DNA from: Tricholoma matsutake
Taxonomy: Eukaryota; Basidiomycota; Agaricomycetes; Agaricales; Tricholomataceae
Length of the DNA: 64,000 nt
Direction of reading: 5' to 3'
Assembly: GCA_026075535.2 (NCBI GenBank)
Contig: AP026550.1
Location: forward strand, 744,001 to 808,000
Positions 32,600 through 44,088 of this stretch are shown here, piece after piece. Made by a program: the position numbers and the translations under genes. Below the pieces are notes generated by a model, which was not told the DNA's origin, did no database searches, and worked only from the letters and a program-made list of their open reading frames with translations. Within the stretch, counting starts at the first letter, position 1; each line of letters starts with the position of its first letter.

Positions 32600-34700
32600 C
32601 TCTCTTTCTTGTTTCAGATGAACTCAAGGAGCTGAATATAAATGGCAAGGTGGACTATGACTTCAGCTGCACCTTTAGAACATGATTGATAATGTGTGTT
32701 GCTGGTATCAATGAAGTGAACTATGTAGCCAAGGATTGATTCAAAGAATATTGCTACAAAGTCTTGCTGACCTTTCTTCTTGTCCTTGTGGTTGAGAAGT
32801 GTGCCCAGCAGAGCTTGGAGCTTTACAGCTCCAGCAGATGAAATGTCCTCTGCATGCTTTCTTGCCATTGATGACCCTGAAGATGCAGCTGCAGCGTTGC
32901 CCTTGTTCATCAGGAGGATGGGTCCAACAAGTCTATTCTTCACCCAGAAGAGAACAAGGTGTGCATTCCCACCTTTGTGTGCATTCAGATCTTTGTGCAT
33001 GCAACACCCTGCCCAGATAAAGAAGTTAGCTTTGAACTTCTGCTCTGGTGAGAGCTGGTCATATGCCTCCTTTCTGTACTTTTGGACAAGCTCTTCAGCA
33101 ACAAGCTTATTCTGACGATCCTACTCTTCAGTGGACAGCTGTTCCCAAGCATCATGACCTCCAGCATCCTCAAATTTCTTTGCATTCAACTTGCACAACA
33201 TCTGTAAAAGCTCATCAGGTGATAATGGAAACAATGCATGCTCCCCCTGGATCTCACAATCATAATGGATCTTCAGTTCCTGGAATAGCTGCCTTAATTC
33301 CTTCTGGTCATTTGCATGATCCATAATCATTGCGAGTGCACAAAAGAAGAACGTCTGAAAATCAGCTGACTGTTGTGAACCTGCAGGACTTGAGTTCCAG
33401 AGTTTGTAGCTCTCATTGATCAAGGTTTTCCATCCATTCAGTTGCTCTTGGCTGGTATGATTTGGAGCTGATGAAATGCCTACAAAGTGGACTGATGGGT
33501 CACCAGAGGTATTGGATGTGGGTTCTCCATAGTCAGGGGTTTGAAGCACAATGTGCTGTGACTCGTAATTGACATTCTTGTGAGTTGTTCTATCTCCACT
33601 GAGGTTCAATTCTAACAAGAGTGATGAGAACAGGTTTATTACATATGTTTAATGAGACTTTTACCAGGTGCATGCTCAATTTCATGAACAATCTGTAACT
33701 GAGCAGCAAGTCCTCCTTCCAATGTTATGCATCCAATGCTACATGCACTGATGCATCCCTTTACATTTACTCCAAACCCTTGTGCCACAGCTTTCACAGC
33801 ATTGCCCACCTGCTCCATCGGTACTCTGACTTTGACCAATTCACATGTTATAGTCCATGTTTCTTCAGTAAAAATGCCATTCTCCTTTAAGGAATATGGC
33901 TTTTCTAGAGAATGCTTCACCTTTTCAGGAAGGTGTGCAACACATTTGGAGAGTCAATCTTTTGTTCTAGTAAGTGTTGTGATGTGTGCCTGTGCTTGCA
34001 AGAGTGGGTGCCCTATCTTGTTAACCATGGCTTCAGATCTTGAGAGTGCATCCCTGGTGCATGCTAGCTCTTGCTGTAGTTTTAGATCTGACATCCTGGC
34101 ATTTCCCTCAATGATAAGAATATTGGAATGGCACCCCTGCAGTTCAGTCTGAAGTCCATCCACCTTTTTTTTGCCCAAGCTGACTTTCTTCTTTCATTAT
34201 GAAGCTGGTGTTCAAAGTACTCAGCTTGTAATCAAGATGCAAGAGCCTGATCCTCAGATGTGATGATTGCATTAGTGATGTGCCTTGGAGTCTGAGTCAG
34301 GGTTGCAGGTAAAGTGGGAAGAGAAGGTGTAATTGGCTGGTTTTCCTTTTCTTGCACATGGATCAAGCATGGATCACTCTTTTTTTGGCATGGACAGCAT
34401 GCAGTTGAGTTAGCTGCCCTTCCAACTGCCTTTTACATGGGTTCCAGCCCATATGGCAGTGGCATGGGCAGGTTATGGACTAAAAAAATGCAATGCAATG
34501 CGTTTTGCAAATAGACATGTTGATTACATAAGACACTAAATTACCTCAATCTTGTATCATTGCTGGGGCTTGACACACTCCTCTGATAGGGATAGAAATT
34601 GTGGGGATGGTGATGCTTAAGTGATTAGAAGATTTTGTCCATGAAAAAAAATTGAAATTTGCTTCTTGTTATGTTTCTGTATTATTGAAACTCATGTAAA
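32600..34700 (-). pseudogene. Copy 2 of the unrecognised transposase-like gene (longer copy)
   Basis: Minus-strand gene in several frames. From the 5' side: a coiled-coil region (34178-33954), a segment with VPMEQVGNAVKAVAQGFGVNVKG (33920-33639), an apparent intron near 33618-33660, then a long conserved part. That part runs ISGDRTTHKNVNYESQHI (33600), MIMDHANDQKELRQLF (33330), FIWAGCCMHKDLNAHKGGN (33010) and on to 32614. The C-terminal part is open except for a TAG at 33121-33123 and looks conserved. The spacing of an Asp after a beta-strand-like start, a second Asp (MDHA.DQK) and a C..H pair recalls RNase H-fold transposases, but this is inference; I do not recognise the family with certainty. 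A poly-A slip near 34168 breaks the N-terminal half. Confidence 0.6.
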
Positions 34701-34832
34701 AATACAAAAATACAAAAAGTTTCATAGACAATGTCTTTAAAATGTAAATAGCTACAACTTTTCCCTGCCAAACTAGTCCGTGGGTGTTGTGTGTGAAGCT
34801 GTACCGACGATCTATGTTGCATACCATGGTTT
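33714..34832 (-). repeat. Long inverted repeat with 26131-27199
   Basis: About 1.1 kb matches 26131-27199 in reverse complement, including non-coding 5' sequence (CACACAACACCCAC.GACTAGTTTGGCAGGG). The two arms face each other across 6.5 kb that includes retroelement sequence. Visual identity looks high, with scattered substitutions and small indels. Confidence 0.8.
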
Positions 34833-35527
34833 CAGCCACTTTGTGTTTACATAAGCAGGACACAGCCCTGACTGTGGGAATCGCTTACAAACTCCGCTCA
34901 GTATCAGAATCAGTAACTTCATATCGACAAGACGTGGATCGAGCGCCAGGATGGACACTCAGGCTAGATTAGATGCGGCATCAATGCCAGGTACGTGTTA
35001 ATTCGTTAAACATCTAATCTCGTGGAAGAGGTAAAGCTTTTCACCAAATTGCAGGATACAGCAGGGGCATCATGCACCATACTATCCAATGAATGTTCTA
35101 GTCGGGTGTGGCCTATGAAGATGAAATGATCTTCAGCAAGCCAAAGCTGATGCTGGTCTCTCAACAGGTGCTTATTAATTTGACCAGTGGGACCACATTT
35201 CATCGGATTCTAGAGCTGTAACCCCGCGACTGCCGAACATTTGAGTAACGTTCTGTCTTCGATCACAGCTCCGTTTCGCGGTGTCATTGATACGCAGCCA
35301 TTCGCATCATCTTCGTCAAAAATTTATAAAGTTAGGATGTATCATGATATCCATCCTATCATCAAATTGGATCCGGTTCCCCATGTATAACAGCGCCGCC
35401 GCCTTCCTGTTTGCGTCCGAGTCAGGACGACTCAACGAGGTTTTTACAATCGCTAATTCCTGATCTCATCTTCCCAGGAGATCATTATCATTTCGCCAAT
35501 CTTACACTCATTCAAAGCGAAGAACAT
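34833..35527. other. Upstream region of the prenyltransferase gene
   Basis: No clear gene. An additional 5' exon of the prenyltransferase could lie here, because a frame continuous with the first proposed exon extends upstream to about 35411. Confidence 0.4.
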
Positions 35528-37042
35528 ATGACAGTGTCGGATTACTCCGGCATGGAAATTTCTAGCAGACGCCCTGCCACACTCATGCGCCTACAGTATA
35601 AATACTTGCGAACTTGCCCTGGATTGCTGTATCTGACAAAACATGTCCACCGGCCGTTCTCAGACTCCAACTGTAAGATCGTTTGCGGCGACTGTCAAAC
35701 CATGGGTATAGTGGCAGTATGCGTTATGCTATTTCTAATATATCGATACTCCAGATTCAACTCACCCGCATCCATAAATTCGCAGGGACGATGGTTCTCT
35801 TCTGGCCATTTGGTAAGCTCAAAGAATGACCATTAATCGCAGGCTCACAAATTGAAAAGCTTGGTCGTTTACCATGGCCGCTCGCGTAATGCACCTCGAG
35901 CTTCCAACTTATATGGGTGGTCTTTTTAAAGGATTTATAGGCTCCTCCCTATTGCACAGGTAAGCTCTGCGGTTTCTCTTCCGCCGACAATAGTTAATTC
36001 TAATTTCAAGTCAGTATCGATGTTACAAGCTCTCTGCAACTATCAACAATCTGATAGTTATGATGTTCTAGGCGCTGGATGTATATGGAACGACATCCTT
36101 GATCGCGAGTTTGATAGCCAAGTTGGTAAGAAATGTTGGGAACGTGGGTGTCGTGGGAGGCTCACAACAATCTCCAGAGAGAACCAAGAATCGACCTATT
36201 GCCTCGGGAGCTATCGGTGTGCCTGGCGCCCTCGTTTTCTTGTTTATTCATCTGGCCGTTCTGTTCACCATGATTTGGAACTTCGATCCTCATGCGTATG
36301 TTACGTATCTCAGAAAGCGATGTTGATCGTCTGACTACATTTCTCTCAGCTTCCAATTTGGTGTGATATCTATCGTTGTACTTCCAGGGATCTATCCTTT
36401 TATCAAGAGAATCAGTTACTGGCCGCAAGCTTGGCTTGGTCCGTCCGTTTCGACCTCGTGTTATTGCTGCAGATGCTTACGTCAACAGTGAAGGTCTTGC
36501 TATGAATGTTGGCGTTCCTATGGCATGGTTAAGTCAAGGTCAAGGTCTTCCACTCTCCATCATTACCATGTACGCGGGATGCTGGGCCTGGACTATGTGG
36601 TATGGTAAGTGTGCCAGTTCTTCTGATCAAAAATGGAAGCAAACCACTTTGATCAGATACAATCTATGCTTGTCAGGATAAACGTGACGACGTGAAGGCT
36701 GGTGTGAAATCTACTGCCCTCTTGTTTGGTGACGTTATCAAGCCCATTTTGACCGTTTTTGCCTCCGCATTGGTCGTGTCACTCTGGGTTGCTGGACAGA
36801 TGAACGACATGGGCGTTTACTACAAGGTAATCAGCGTCGGCGGGGCAATCTCGTACCTTGTGATGGATACCATCACGGTCGATCTTGATTCGCCGAAGAG
36901 CTGCTGGGCATCCGTATGGGTTATTTAATCACTGCACACAGAGTTGTCACGCTAACGATTGATATAGTTTCACCGAAATGGGTTCCAATTTGGTGGCCTC
37001 GTCTGGGCGGGCGTTTTAGCCGACTACGTTGCTGCTATGTGA
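35528..37042 (+). CDS. UbiA-family prenyltransferase, 9 exons
   Basis: Integral-membrane prenyltransferase that joins an isoprenoid diphosphate to an aromatic or other acceptor. Exons: 35528-35716, 35755-35812, 35860-35959, 36058-36125, 36178-36295, 36350-36438, 36494-36604, 36657-36913 and 36968-37042; together about 354 residues, all GT-AG, frame open. The first Asp-rich motif is NDILDREFDSQVERTKNRPIASG, assembled across the 36126-36177 intron. The second is YACQDKRDDVKAG. Several hydrophobic helices follow (GALVFLFIHLAVLFTMIWN, FGVISIVVLPGIYPF, LFGDVIKPILTVFASALVVSLW). It resembles Coq2-type 4-hydroxybenzoate polyprenyltransferases and their secondary-metabolism relatives. The first exon and start are the least certain part: the first intron would be only 38 bp and the N-terminus does not look conserved. 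Confidence 0.88.
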
Positions 37043-37431
37043 CACTACTAATCCTTACCCTGTAATTTGTTATGTACAATGTTTATGTGTGCTGTAGAAT
37101 GTAGTAACGCGCCCTGTGATTTTTATGAAATACTTTATCATTCACTATCAATCAATCACGCCATACAAGTGACAAACAAGGTTCTAAGACGCTCATTTTC
37201 TTTTTCGAAGATCAGAAGGTGCCCATGGTAATCGGAAGAGGTTCTATCCACAGTTGTGATATCACATTTTTTACCGTAACGCGGAGGAAATTTATGCTTT
37301 CCACATGAACCCTTTTATAGTGAACTCGCCGTAAGGAGCTCTCAGTTCGATACTCCCTTGTTGTACAAAGCCTAAATGCATATAATAAGCAAACTAGATA
37401 AAAAATCAATCAAAATGGCTATTTATCAACA

Positions 37432-38328
37432 TCAAACGATGAAGATCCTCACATTGTGGGGTTCCACAGCCTGCAACACAACGCTCATCCCGGGACCGAC
37501 ATTCTGCCGGTTCCATCAGTGGAATCTAAAATTACGTTATACATTGATGGCTTTCTTGCCTTCTTCCGGACTTCTTCAATCAGGGCCGTTCCCACACCTT
37601 TTCCTTGCCATTCGAGCAATACGCCTACTCGTTGGAGATACCATTGTGTGCGTGCGGCATCGCCAAATGCTGATTTCTTGAAATCAGCCATCACCTTACT
37701 CACCTGTTTCAATTTTAGTGTGTCAGTATCCGACGGGCAAACGAGACCGGTCACCGAACTGGAACAGCGAAGGTGTAAGAAGTTAAAGAACGTACTCACA
37801 CTTCCATGCCATTCTCTCGTGACCTTGGGCATCTTCTCAATTAACGGAGCTAGAGCCAAATGACGTTGGTCCTCGCTCCATTCAACCCCGTAAGCGACGG
37901 ACCGAAAGCAAAATTAAAAATGAGGACAAAGTTACCTGTCGTATATTTCCCGACCAGGGCCGAACCAGATAATCCCACCGATAATGTGTCCGTTCAGGTC
38001 TTCTGCGATGTAGATCTCGCCAGCCAATTTCCCAGCTAGCAGTTGCGCTCTATTGAGCTCCCGAAGGAGCTCGTCGAAATGTTCTGATCCCACAACCATT
38101 TTGAAGGCCTGTTCTGGAAATTCTTGCGATGTTAGCAGACATGCGGTGCAGGTAGACAATGTGAGCGGGGTGGATGAATATACAGACTGACCAGAAGCAA
38201 ATGCAGCATCGAAAACGGCTCTCAGTTCATCAAGCTCAGCGTCTGTAAAATCTATGCTCAGGATCAAGTCTCATGCTGCGCATGAGCTCACCAGTAGGAT
38301 CGACCACTTTACGGATGGTGTACGACAT
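37432..38328 (-). CDS. GNAT-family N-acetyltransferase
   Basis: Transfers an acetyl group from acetyl-CoA to an unknown amine or protein. The start at 38328 (MSYTIRKVVDPT) is joined over a 40-bp intron (38252-38291) to DFTDAELDELRAVFDAAF, then EFPEQAFKMVVGSEHFDELL and IYIAEDLNGHIIGGIIWFGPG. After further introns near 37870-37930 and 37710-37800 comes the acetyl-CoA loop region WYLQRVGVLLEWQGKGVGTALIEEV. The extreme C-terminus is uncertain: the frame stops at 37485, but a very short 34-bp intron would extend it to NVGPGMSVVLQAVEPHNVRIF ending at 37432. It converges with the prenyltransferase gene, whose stop is 37042. No TE-type decay. Confidence 0.8.
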
Positions 38329-38650
38329 GGCAGAATGATCGGCTTCTCATCCAATTTGGCTGACTTTATGCTTAGTCTATGCTTAGTCGGCCCATTTGCA
38401 TTAAGGCTTGCACATCAACTTGCATCTGATATAGCTACTTGCAAGACGACAAAATAATTACTATTACTGGGCAAGAGATGACACCGTTGACCATGCTAAT
38501 GGTCGTAGAATGCTGCGGTTATGGCAGGGTATAAATGAACATATTATTATGAACAACCAAAGGAATAAAAGAACCATGTATCTCGTAATATTAAGTAGTG
38601 GTAGTACGAAAGAACGAGGGGTAGAGACATACATATTGAAGTTTTCTTGC

Positions 38651-40047
38651 TCAATATCCCTGCTCTCCCTTGAACATGGGCACGAGCAGACCTTTGGATT
38701 TGATCATCCTTGCGAACCAATCACCAAGCAGAATTCCCCATAACGCGTCTATGTATGTTATACCGCCGTTCTATGGATTATATTAGAACGAAGCTTCCAC
38801 AAAGAATCGCTGGATAACCTCACCTTGCCATTGGTTGCGACTATCATTTCCAGGGCTCCCTTGTACTCCTTCAGCTTGCGTCCGCTTAGCAATGCAAGTA
38901 TATTGTTCGCTACGAGTGTTCCATGAGGGCCGGCCTTTGCCGCTTGCTTCTGTTCCTTCCATTCGATGACATCGCCGCCCGCAAAAATATTATCGTATTC
39001 TTGCAATTGCAATGTTGGGCGAACACGGATCAAATCCCTGTCGCTGAGAGCTGCTGCGCCGATAGAAGCCGAGACAAACGCTGTGTTAGGACTAGGACCG
39101 CGCGTTTGAACCTGGAAGGAGCCAAAGGATTAGGCTTGCGGATCTGATGCGGTAATGAATTGTACATACCACAAGGTCCACAGACTTGAGCGACTTGCCG
39201 GAACGGGTGGTTACGCCTTCGACTTGGGCTGTTTCGGCCAGGTCAACAAAATCTCCAAGAACAAGATTTATGCCCCGCTTCTGCATGGAAGCCTCAGCCG
39301 CTTTCCGCATTTTATCGGGGTATGCGGAATTGTAAAGTTGCTTCTCGCCGTGCACGATCGTAACTGCCTTGTTCTATAAATAGAGAAGATGAGCCGACAA
39401 TCCAAAAATACAAAAACAAATTTTAAATATACAGGCCAAATATCTTTAATCTCGCCCGCAAGTTCTGAAATAGATTCTCGTGAGAATTGAGAATACAGCA
39501 AGTAGAAATGAGTTACCAAATCCCACGGCGCCTCCACCTACAAGCAAAATGTTTTGTGCTTTCGAGAATTTTGTGTGAAGATCTTTGAGGTGCGCCTTTA
39601 CTTCTGCATCAGTTTGCGGGAAGCCAGGGGGACCAGTCCATTTCGAGCCCTGGGACAAGACAAGGACATGATAGCTCGAGGTTTTTCATGTCGTTAGCTT
39701 GATAAATGACACACTATGTCAAACACGACCTACTCGATTTTCCGCCCTGACTCTAGCGTCACACTCCCTCCCCCTTCTTTGTTTGCCTCGAATGATTTAA
39801 CAATGCCCTCGACGAATTCTCCATTTCCGTCGACGAAAACCTTGTCATACGGAAGCATGACATCCTTTTGGAGCTGTTCCTCCGGAGAGACGCATATACG
39901 GAGAGTGCCGATAAGCCAGATTCGGTATGGGCGTGGATTGATAAGGATCAAATTGTACTTGGATTTGTCCAGAGCACGAGAGAGTGTTCGAACAGCGTTA
40001 ACTCCCGTGCTACCTCCACCAACAATAACAATGTTCTGCTTGCTCAT
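38651..40047 (-). CDS. FAD-dependent oxidoreductase, AIF/AMID-like
   Basis: Two-dinucleotide-binding flavoprotein of the pyridine nucleotide-disulfide oxidoreductase fold, related to the apoptosis-inducing factor homologue AMID. Visible: the first Rossmann motif at the start (IVIVGGGSTGVNAVRTL), the second in mid-protein (NILLVGGGAVGFELAGEI), the C-terminal FAD motif (NIFAGGDVIEW), then PHGTLVANNILALLSG and a C-terminal tail (YIDALWGILLGDWFARM...KGEQGY). Exons are separated by short GT-AG introns near 39675-39733, 39482-39520, 39375-39437, 39113-39169 and 38773-38828. Start ATG at 40047, stop TGA at 38651-38653. The gene looks intact. It lies about 320 bp from the acetyltransferase start on the same strand. 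Its physiological electron acceptor cannot be told. Confidence 0.9.
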
Positions 40048-40384
40048 GGTGCGAAGATGATAGATGATAGGAAAGCGTGAACTTGGTGTGAACCAAGTTG
40101 TCAGCGTGAACTTGTGTATTTTTATAAGTCTTCAGGATCCTTAGTATGTCAGCATCCGCAACATAAGGATGGTATAATTATAGCTTCCCTTGTTTGCTTA
40201 GGCACACTCTCACGACTCATTACTTTCTCGTCATCATAACAAATATTGCACATGACTTATACTGACATCATTCTCAACTGAAGAGCGCCGACTCCTCATA
40301 TACATAACGTTTGTGGGTTCGGTTGCAGGTTAGACGCAAACGAGGCAAATCAATGACTAAAGCTGATCGTCATTTTGGATAAAA
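40048..40384. other. Intergenic 5' flank of the oxidoreductase gene
   Basis: No gene recognised; AT-rich, probably holds the promoter of the minus-strand oxidoreductase. Confidence 0.4.
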
Positions 40385-40650
40385 TTTGCCCAGGAAGAGA
40401 GCTTGCAAACGCTAACATAATGCCGATGATGCTCTCCGTGTTCGATATCCCTAAGGCTGTGGATTCCAACGGTAACGAGATCGAACCTAAATGGCTATTT
40501 GGTCCAGGTATTGTCAGGTAAGACTCTGGCAGTCTTCATTGAGCATGGAGCTGATGGGTTTTACCTTAAGCCACCCGAAGCCCTTTGATTTTACTCTTGA
40601 GCCTCGGTCTGCTGATGCGGCAGCAGTGGTGCGCACCATCCACCAATGCA
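40385..40650 (+). pseudogene. 3' fragment of a cytochrome P450, paralogue of 12460-14643
   Basis: Starts in the heme loop (ICPGRELANANIMPMMLSVFDIPKAVDSNGNEIEPKW), has an intron at the same place as the last intron of the intact gene (GTCAG-gtaag ... cttaag-CCAC), and ends PFDFTLEPRSADAAAVVRTI. Everything upstream of the Cys ligand is missing. The 3' flank to about 40850 also resembles the intact gene's flank (AGATCAGTCAGTTCAAA...), so a genomic segment, not an mRNA copy, was duplicated. The retained intron confirms this. Confidence 0.92.
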
Positions 40651-40859
40651 GGAGATATGTGATCTCAGCAATACTCAGTGAATGTACTAACAGATCAGTC
40701 AGTTCAAACTGTTATCGTTACACGTGCGTAGTCACAGAAAAGACATTGAATCAAGCTGATAGGCGATCCTGGTGAATGAGAGACCGCCGTACGACAATAG
40801 GTTGCGAGCATCACTCAGCGTCCCGACAGGCGGCCTAACTCATCTGCCCGAACACTATG

Positions 40860-41980
40860 CATATGAGATAAATACCTTATGACCCTTGCGTAAGACGGTT
40901 CGTTCGCATTGTTCACTTCGTGCCCAGCTGGTCCGGGCATTCTTCAAATCGTATTTAGCTCAATTTCGATCTTCGAAGCGTATACTGCGCGATTGGTCGG
41001 AGGATTGTTCGGGAGAACGTACGAGATCGAAGTGAACGAAGACGATGATCAGAGTTGGCAATATACCCTGCAGCGTAAAATGTCAGAAAAAGTCAATTTC
41101 GTAGGTGTGCAGGAGGGCAGTAATCTATGATCGAACTATCATCTTGAATGAGGGAAAAAAGAAAAAGAAAATCCAACCTGTGATGTGGTGTACAGCGCGC
41201 CGGTCTCAATTGCCTTGCTTGCAAGGTCTCTCTCAACTCGACAATGATTAAGGTTAGTCCATTTTTCACTAATCCAGTTATGAGGAATGACATAATTGCC
41301 ATTATCCAGCTGTGCAAACCTCATCAATGTAGAACTGTCGCAATCCACAGGAGAACATGGGTGTGAGTTCAGATGGCTTGAACTCCTTCCAGCGCTCAGC
41401 CTGCCACACTTCAGAAATTGGACCAGTGCTTTCTTCTGGATAGAAGTGTGGAGATGTTTGGCGATCTCAGGGTTACCAGAATCCTACTTATACGTGCTTC
41501 AGAGCTGGTTTATGCAAAAAATGAGGTTTGACATACACGTGCAACTGACTCGCAGATATCATTAACATAAAAATGATTGCCTATGCTCGAGGTATAAGGC
41601 TTTGGTTCACTACCACAGAGTTTGCGAAGTTTGGCAAATACGTTACCATCACCCCAACACACCCTCTGTATAGCGTCAGTGGTCTCTACACATCTACCGA
41701 GGGTCGTTCGACCCTCGCGCCGACTCCTGCTACCTTGGAGGAAGGTCATTTAACTCCCGACACAATACTGTGGTTGGATATGGACATTGGACAGCAATGC
41801 AACCGACGCCAAAGTTTCCACCCTCGTGCCAACTTCCCTTGTAAACAAGGGGTGTGCAAGAAATTTTTCAAGTATATGACCTTGGTTTATTCGTCCAAGG
41901 GTACTTCATACCCCCTCTATATCCAAAGAAGGAAATAATTACATAATTTAATAACGCATCAGCCCGATCACTCGCCATTC
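40860..41980. other. Intergenic, short frames only
   Basis: Minus-strand frames at 41348-41139 (RFAQLDNGNYVIPHNWISEKW...) and 41749-41510 and a plus-strand frame at 41573-41938 show no motif I recognise. The first could be an exon of an unknown gene, but I cannot build a complete model. Confidence 0.4.
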
Positions 41981-41983
41981 TCC

Positions 41984-42805
41984 TTAATCTCCTCGTCGGC
42001 GACTTTTGCGACCACCTACTCTGAAACCCGCATTCCTTTTACACTCGTCGTCACAAAACCAACCCCCAGATGGCTTTTCAATGAGTCCACGACACGTTAG
42101 ATGATACTATATGGTTACAGAAGATTAGACAGTAGCGGCGAGTAAACTTGAAATGAACTGACCACCAAATAACATCCAGGGGAGTCGCATCTCAGAAGGT
42201 CGACATTGCTCACGAGTGTCTCACACCCAGGGTCATTGCACACCAACTCGTCGTCAACAGGCGCAGTGTGACACCCACGTTTTCGGGACAATATCACCAT
42301 TGCCGAAGGAGCATCGTGGTGAAACTCAGTGTGACGGCGGCATAGTAGTCCTTCACAGTCCCTCGAAAGCTGGTAGCACCATCCTGAGTCGGGGTTTTGC
42401 GCTGACCTATAACCGCCTGTTAATCTGATGGGCAGGACATACTCTCAAGATTTCTCACTGTGAGCCACGGCAGCTGTGGATGGGCCTGAACTTGATGGCT
42501 GCGATCGTGATAACTGATCTGCATGCTGGGCTGAGCGCTTATCTATGAGGCAATGATACATGAAAAATACCTCGCTGGTTTGAAGCGCCAATGACTCCGA
42601 AGTCTATCGAATGAGCCACCGATGATGATGCGATAGTGTGGTGAACCGAAGATATGTCTCCATCCCGATTTTCGTGTCCAGAGTCTGAAGGTTGAGGGGA
42701 ATTCGACCAGCTATGAGGCCTGCTAAACGGCTTCTTCAACCACTTTCCTGGATACTGCAATATCTTTGAAATCCCTTTGTGGATCTGCAATTGTGGGTCA
42801 GTCAT
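41984..42805 (-). CDS. Small PHD-type zinc-finger protein
   Basis: The last exon (42106-41984) and the preceding one (ending 42163) join over a 56-bp GT-AG intron to give a C4HC3 finger: CNDPGC, LRCDSPGC, then YHLTC and WFCDDEC, followed by a basic tail (GGRKSRRRGD). PHD fingers bind histone tails, so a chromatin role is plausible. Upstream, the frame continues through CYQLSRDCEGLLCRRHTEFHHD. The probable N-terminus MTDPQLQIHKGISKILQYPGKWLKK starts at 42805 and joins through one or two introns between about 42400 and 42570 that I cannot place exactly. The paired Cys are all present. The gene may be functional. Confidence 0.65.
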
Positions 42806-42839
42806 GTTAGTGAGAGCAAGAGACAACAAGATCACAATG

Positions 42840-43860
42840 CGGCCGTTTGTAATGCAGCTCCCACATCAATCAAGGCGTCATGACTCACGCATCAAACTCT
42901 ATTCATAACATCTCTGTCAAGGAGCAATTTGCGGACATCGATAACATATCGGGATGCATGAGAGATCAGCGTATGCGGCATAGAACGTTATAACGATACT
43001 CGAAGAGGCACACGAGGGGATGATGCAGCGAACGTGCAATGATACGATATGATACTAGAGTTGATTGATTTGAGTTGGATTTGAGTATGATATACAAAAT
43101 TGTTAACGTTACTTACCTTGTACGATATGATACTAGAGTTGATTTGAGTATACCTTGTCGGATAGACTCATAACCACTCCCTCGTAGGCTCGTACAAGTA
43201 TGAGGACGTCGATACCTTGTAGAGGGACTGGTTTAGCTGAGCATCAATTCGGAACAGGTCCCGTTGCGCGATGAAGACTCTCATTTTGAATCTCGACTTC
43301 TGCCCCCCCGCCCCTCCCCAGCCTGTGTGCCCCGGCAAATTCCGACACACCCCTTGCTTGTAAGCCACTCCCATTGTAAGCCACTCCCATTGTAAGCCAC
43401 TCCCAAAAATGAAAACACCAAAAAGCTGAAATCTACTCGAGAGTCGACAAACACCACGCCCACAGGACAGGAATCAGGATAGAACTTTGTGGCAACTTTC
43501 AAAGAATTTTCTTTTCATTAGTACTTGAACAATTAATTGTTGAGTGCGCTCCACCGAAGGTCCTGAACTTCCCAATTTTGGAGCGGATGGCCCGGTGTAA
43601 GGATAGCGTGATCCAGGTGATGCACGCTCCGGTATTTTCCTTATCATCTATCCCTTCCGTTATTTCATTTATTTCGTCTCTATGGTTTCTTTCCTTTTCT
43701 TTTACCCTATCTCTTCTCATACGATGACTTATCTGTATTTCCAATTCCCTGCTGCTTACTACTTGACAACGAGCTGGACTCTTTATTTAGATACCCGACG
43801 AGCCCGAATTCTTACTTATATAAACGAACAGTTTTGTAACTAGTAGGAGAGAATTTAGAG
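42840..43860. other. Intergenic with short direct repeats
   Basis: ACGATATGATACTAGAGTTGAT occurs twice, near 43035 and 43121. A 16-bp unit TGTAAGCCACTCCCAT(T) is tandemly repeated about three times at 43358-43407. No gene recognised. The right part, from about 43740, may already be the 5' region of the gag element that follows. Confidence 0.5.
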
Positions 43861-44088
43861 CCCATTAAACTGTCTATCGAGTGACATTAGAACTTAGTGT
43901 GCTAGAACCGTGATTCGTCACGCTTATATCACATATTTTTGACAGTCTACTCGCTCAAACTTTACTACTACCAAACTTCGACTCGCTTCGCATCTGGATC
44001 TCTTAGTCTGATCAACTGAGGCTCTTACTGCTAGGCGACACCTTTGCGACAACTATTCTACAATTCACCTATATTGAAACACTTCATC

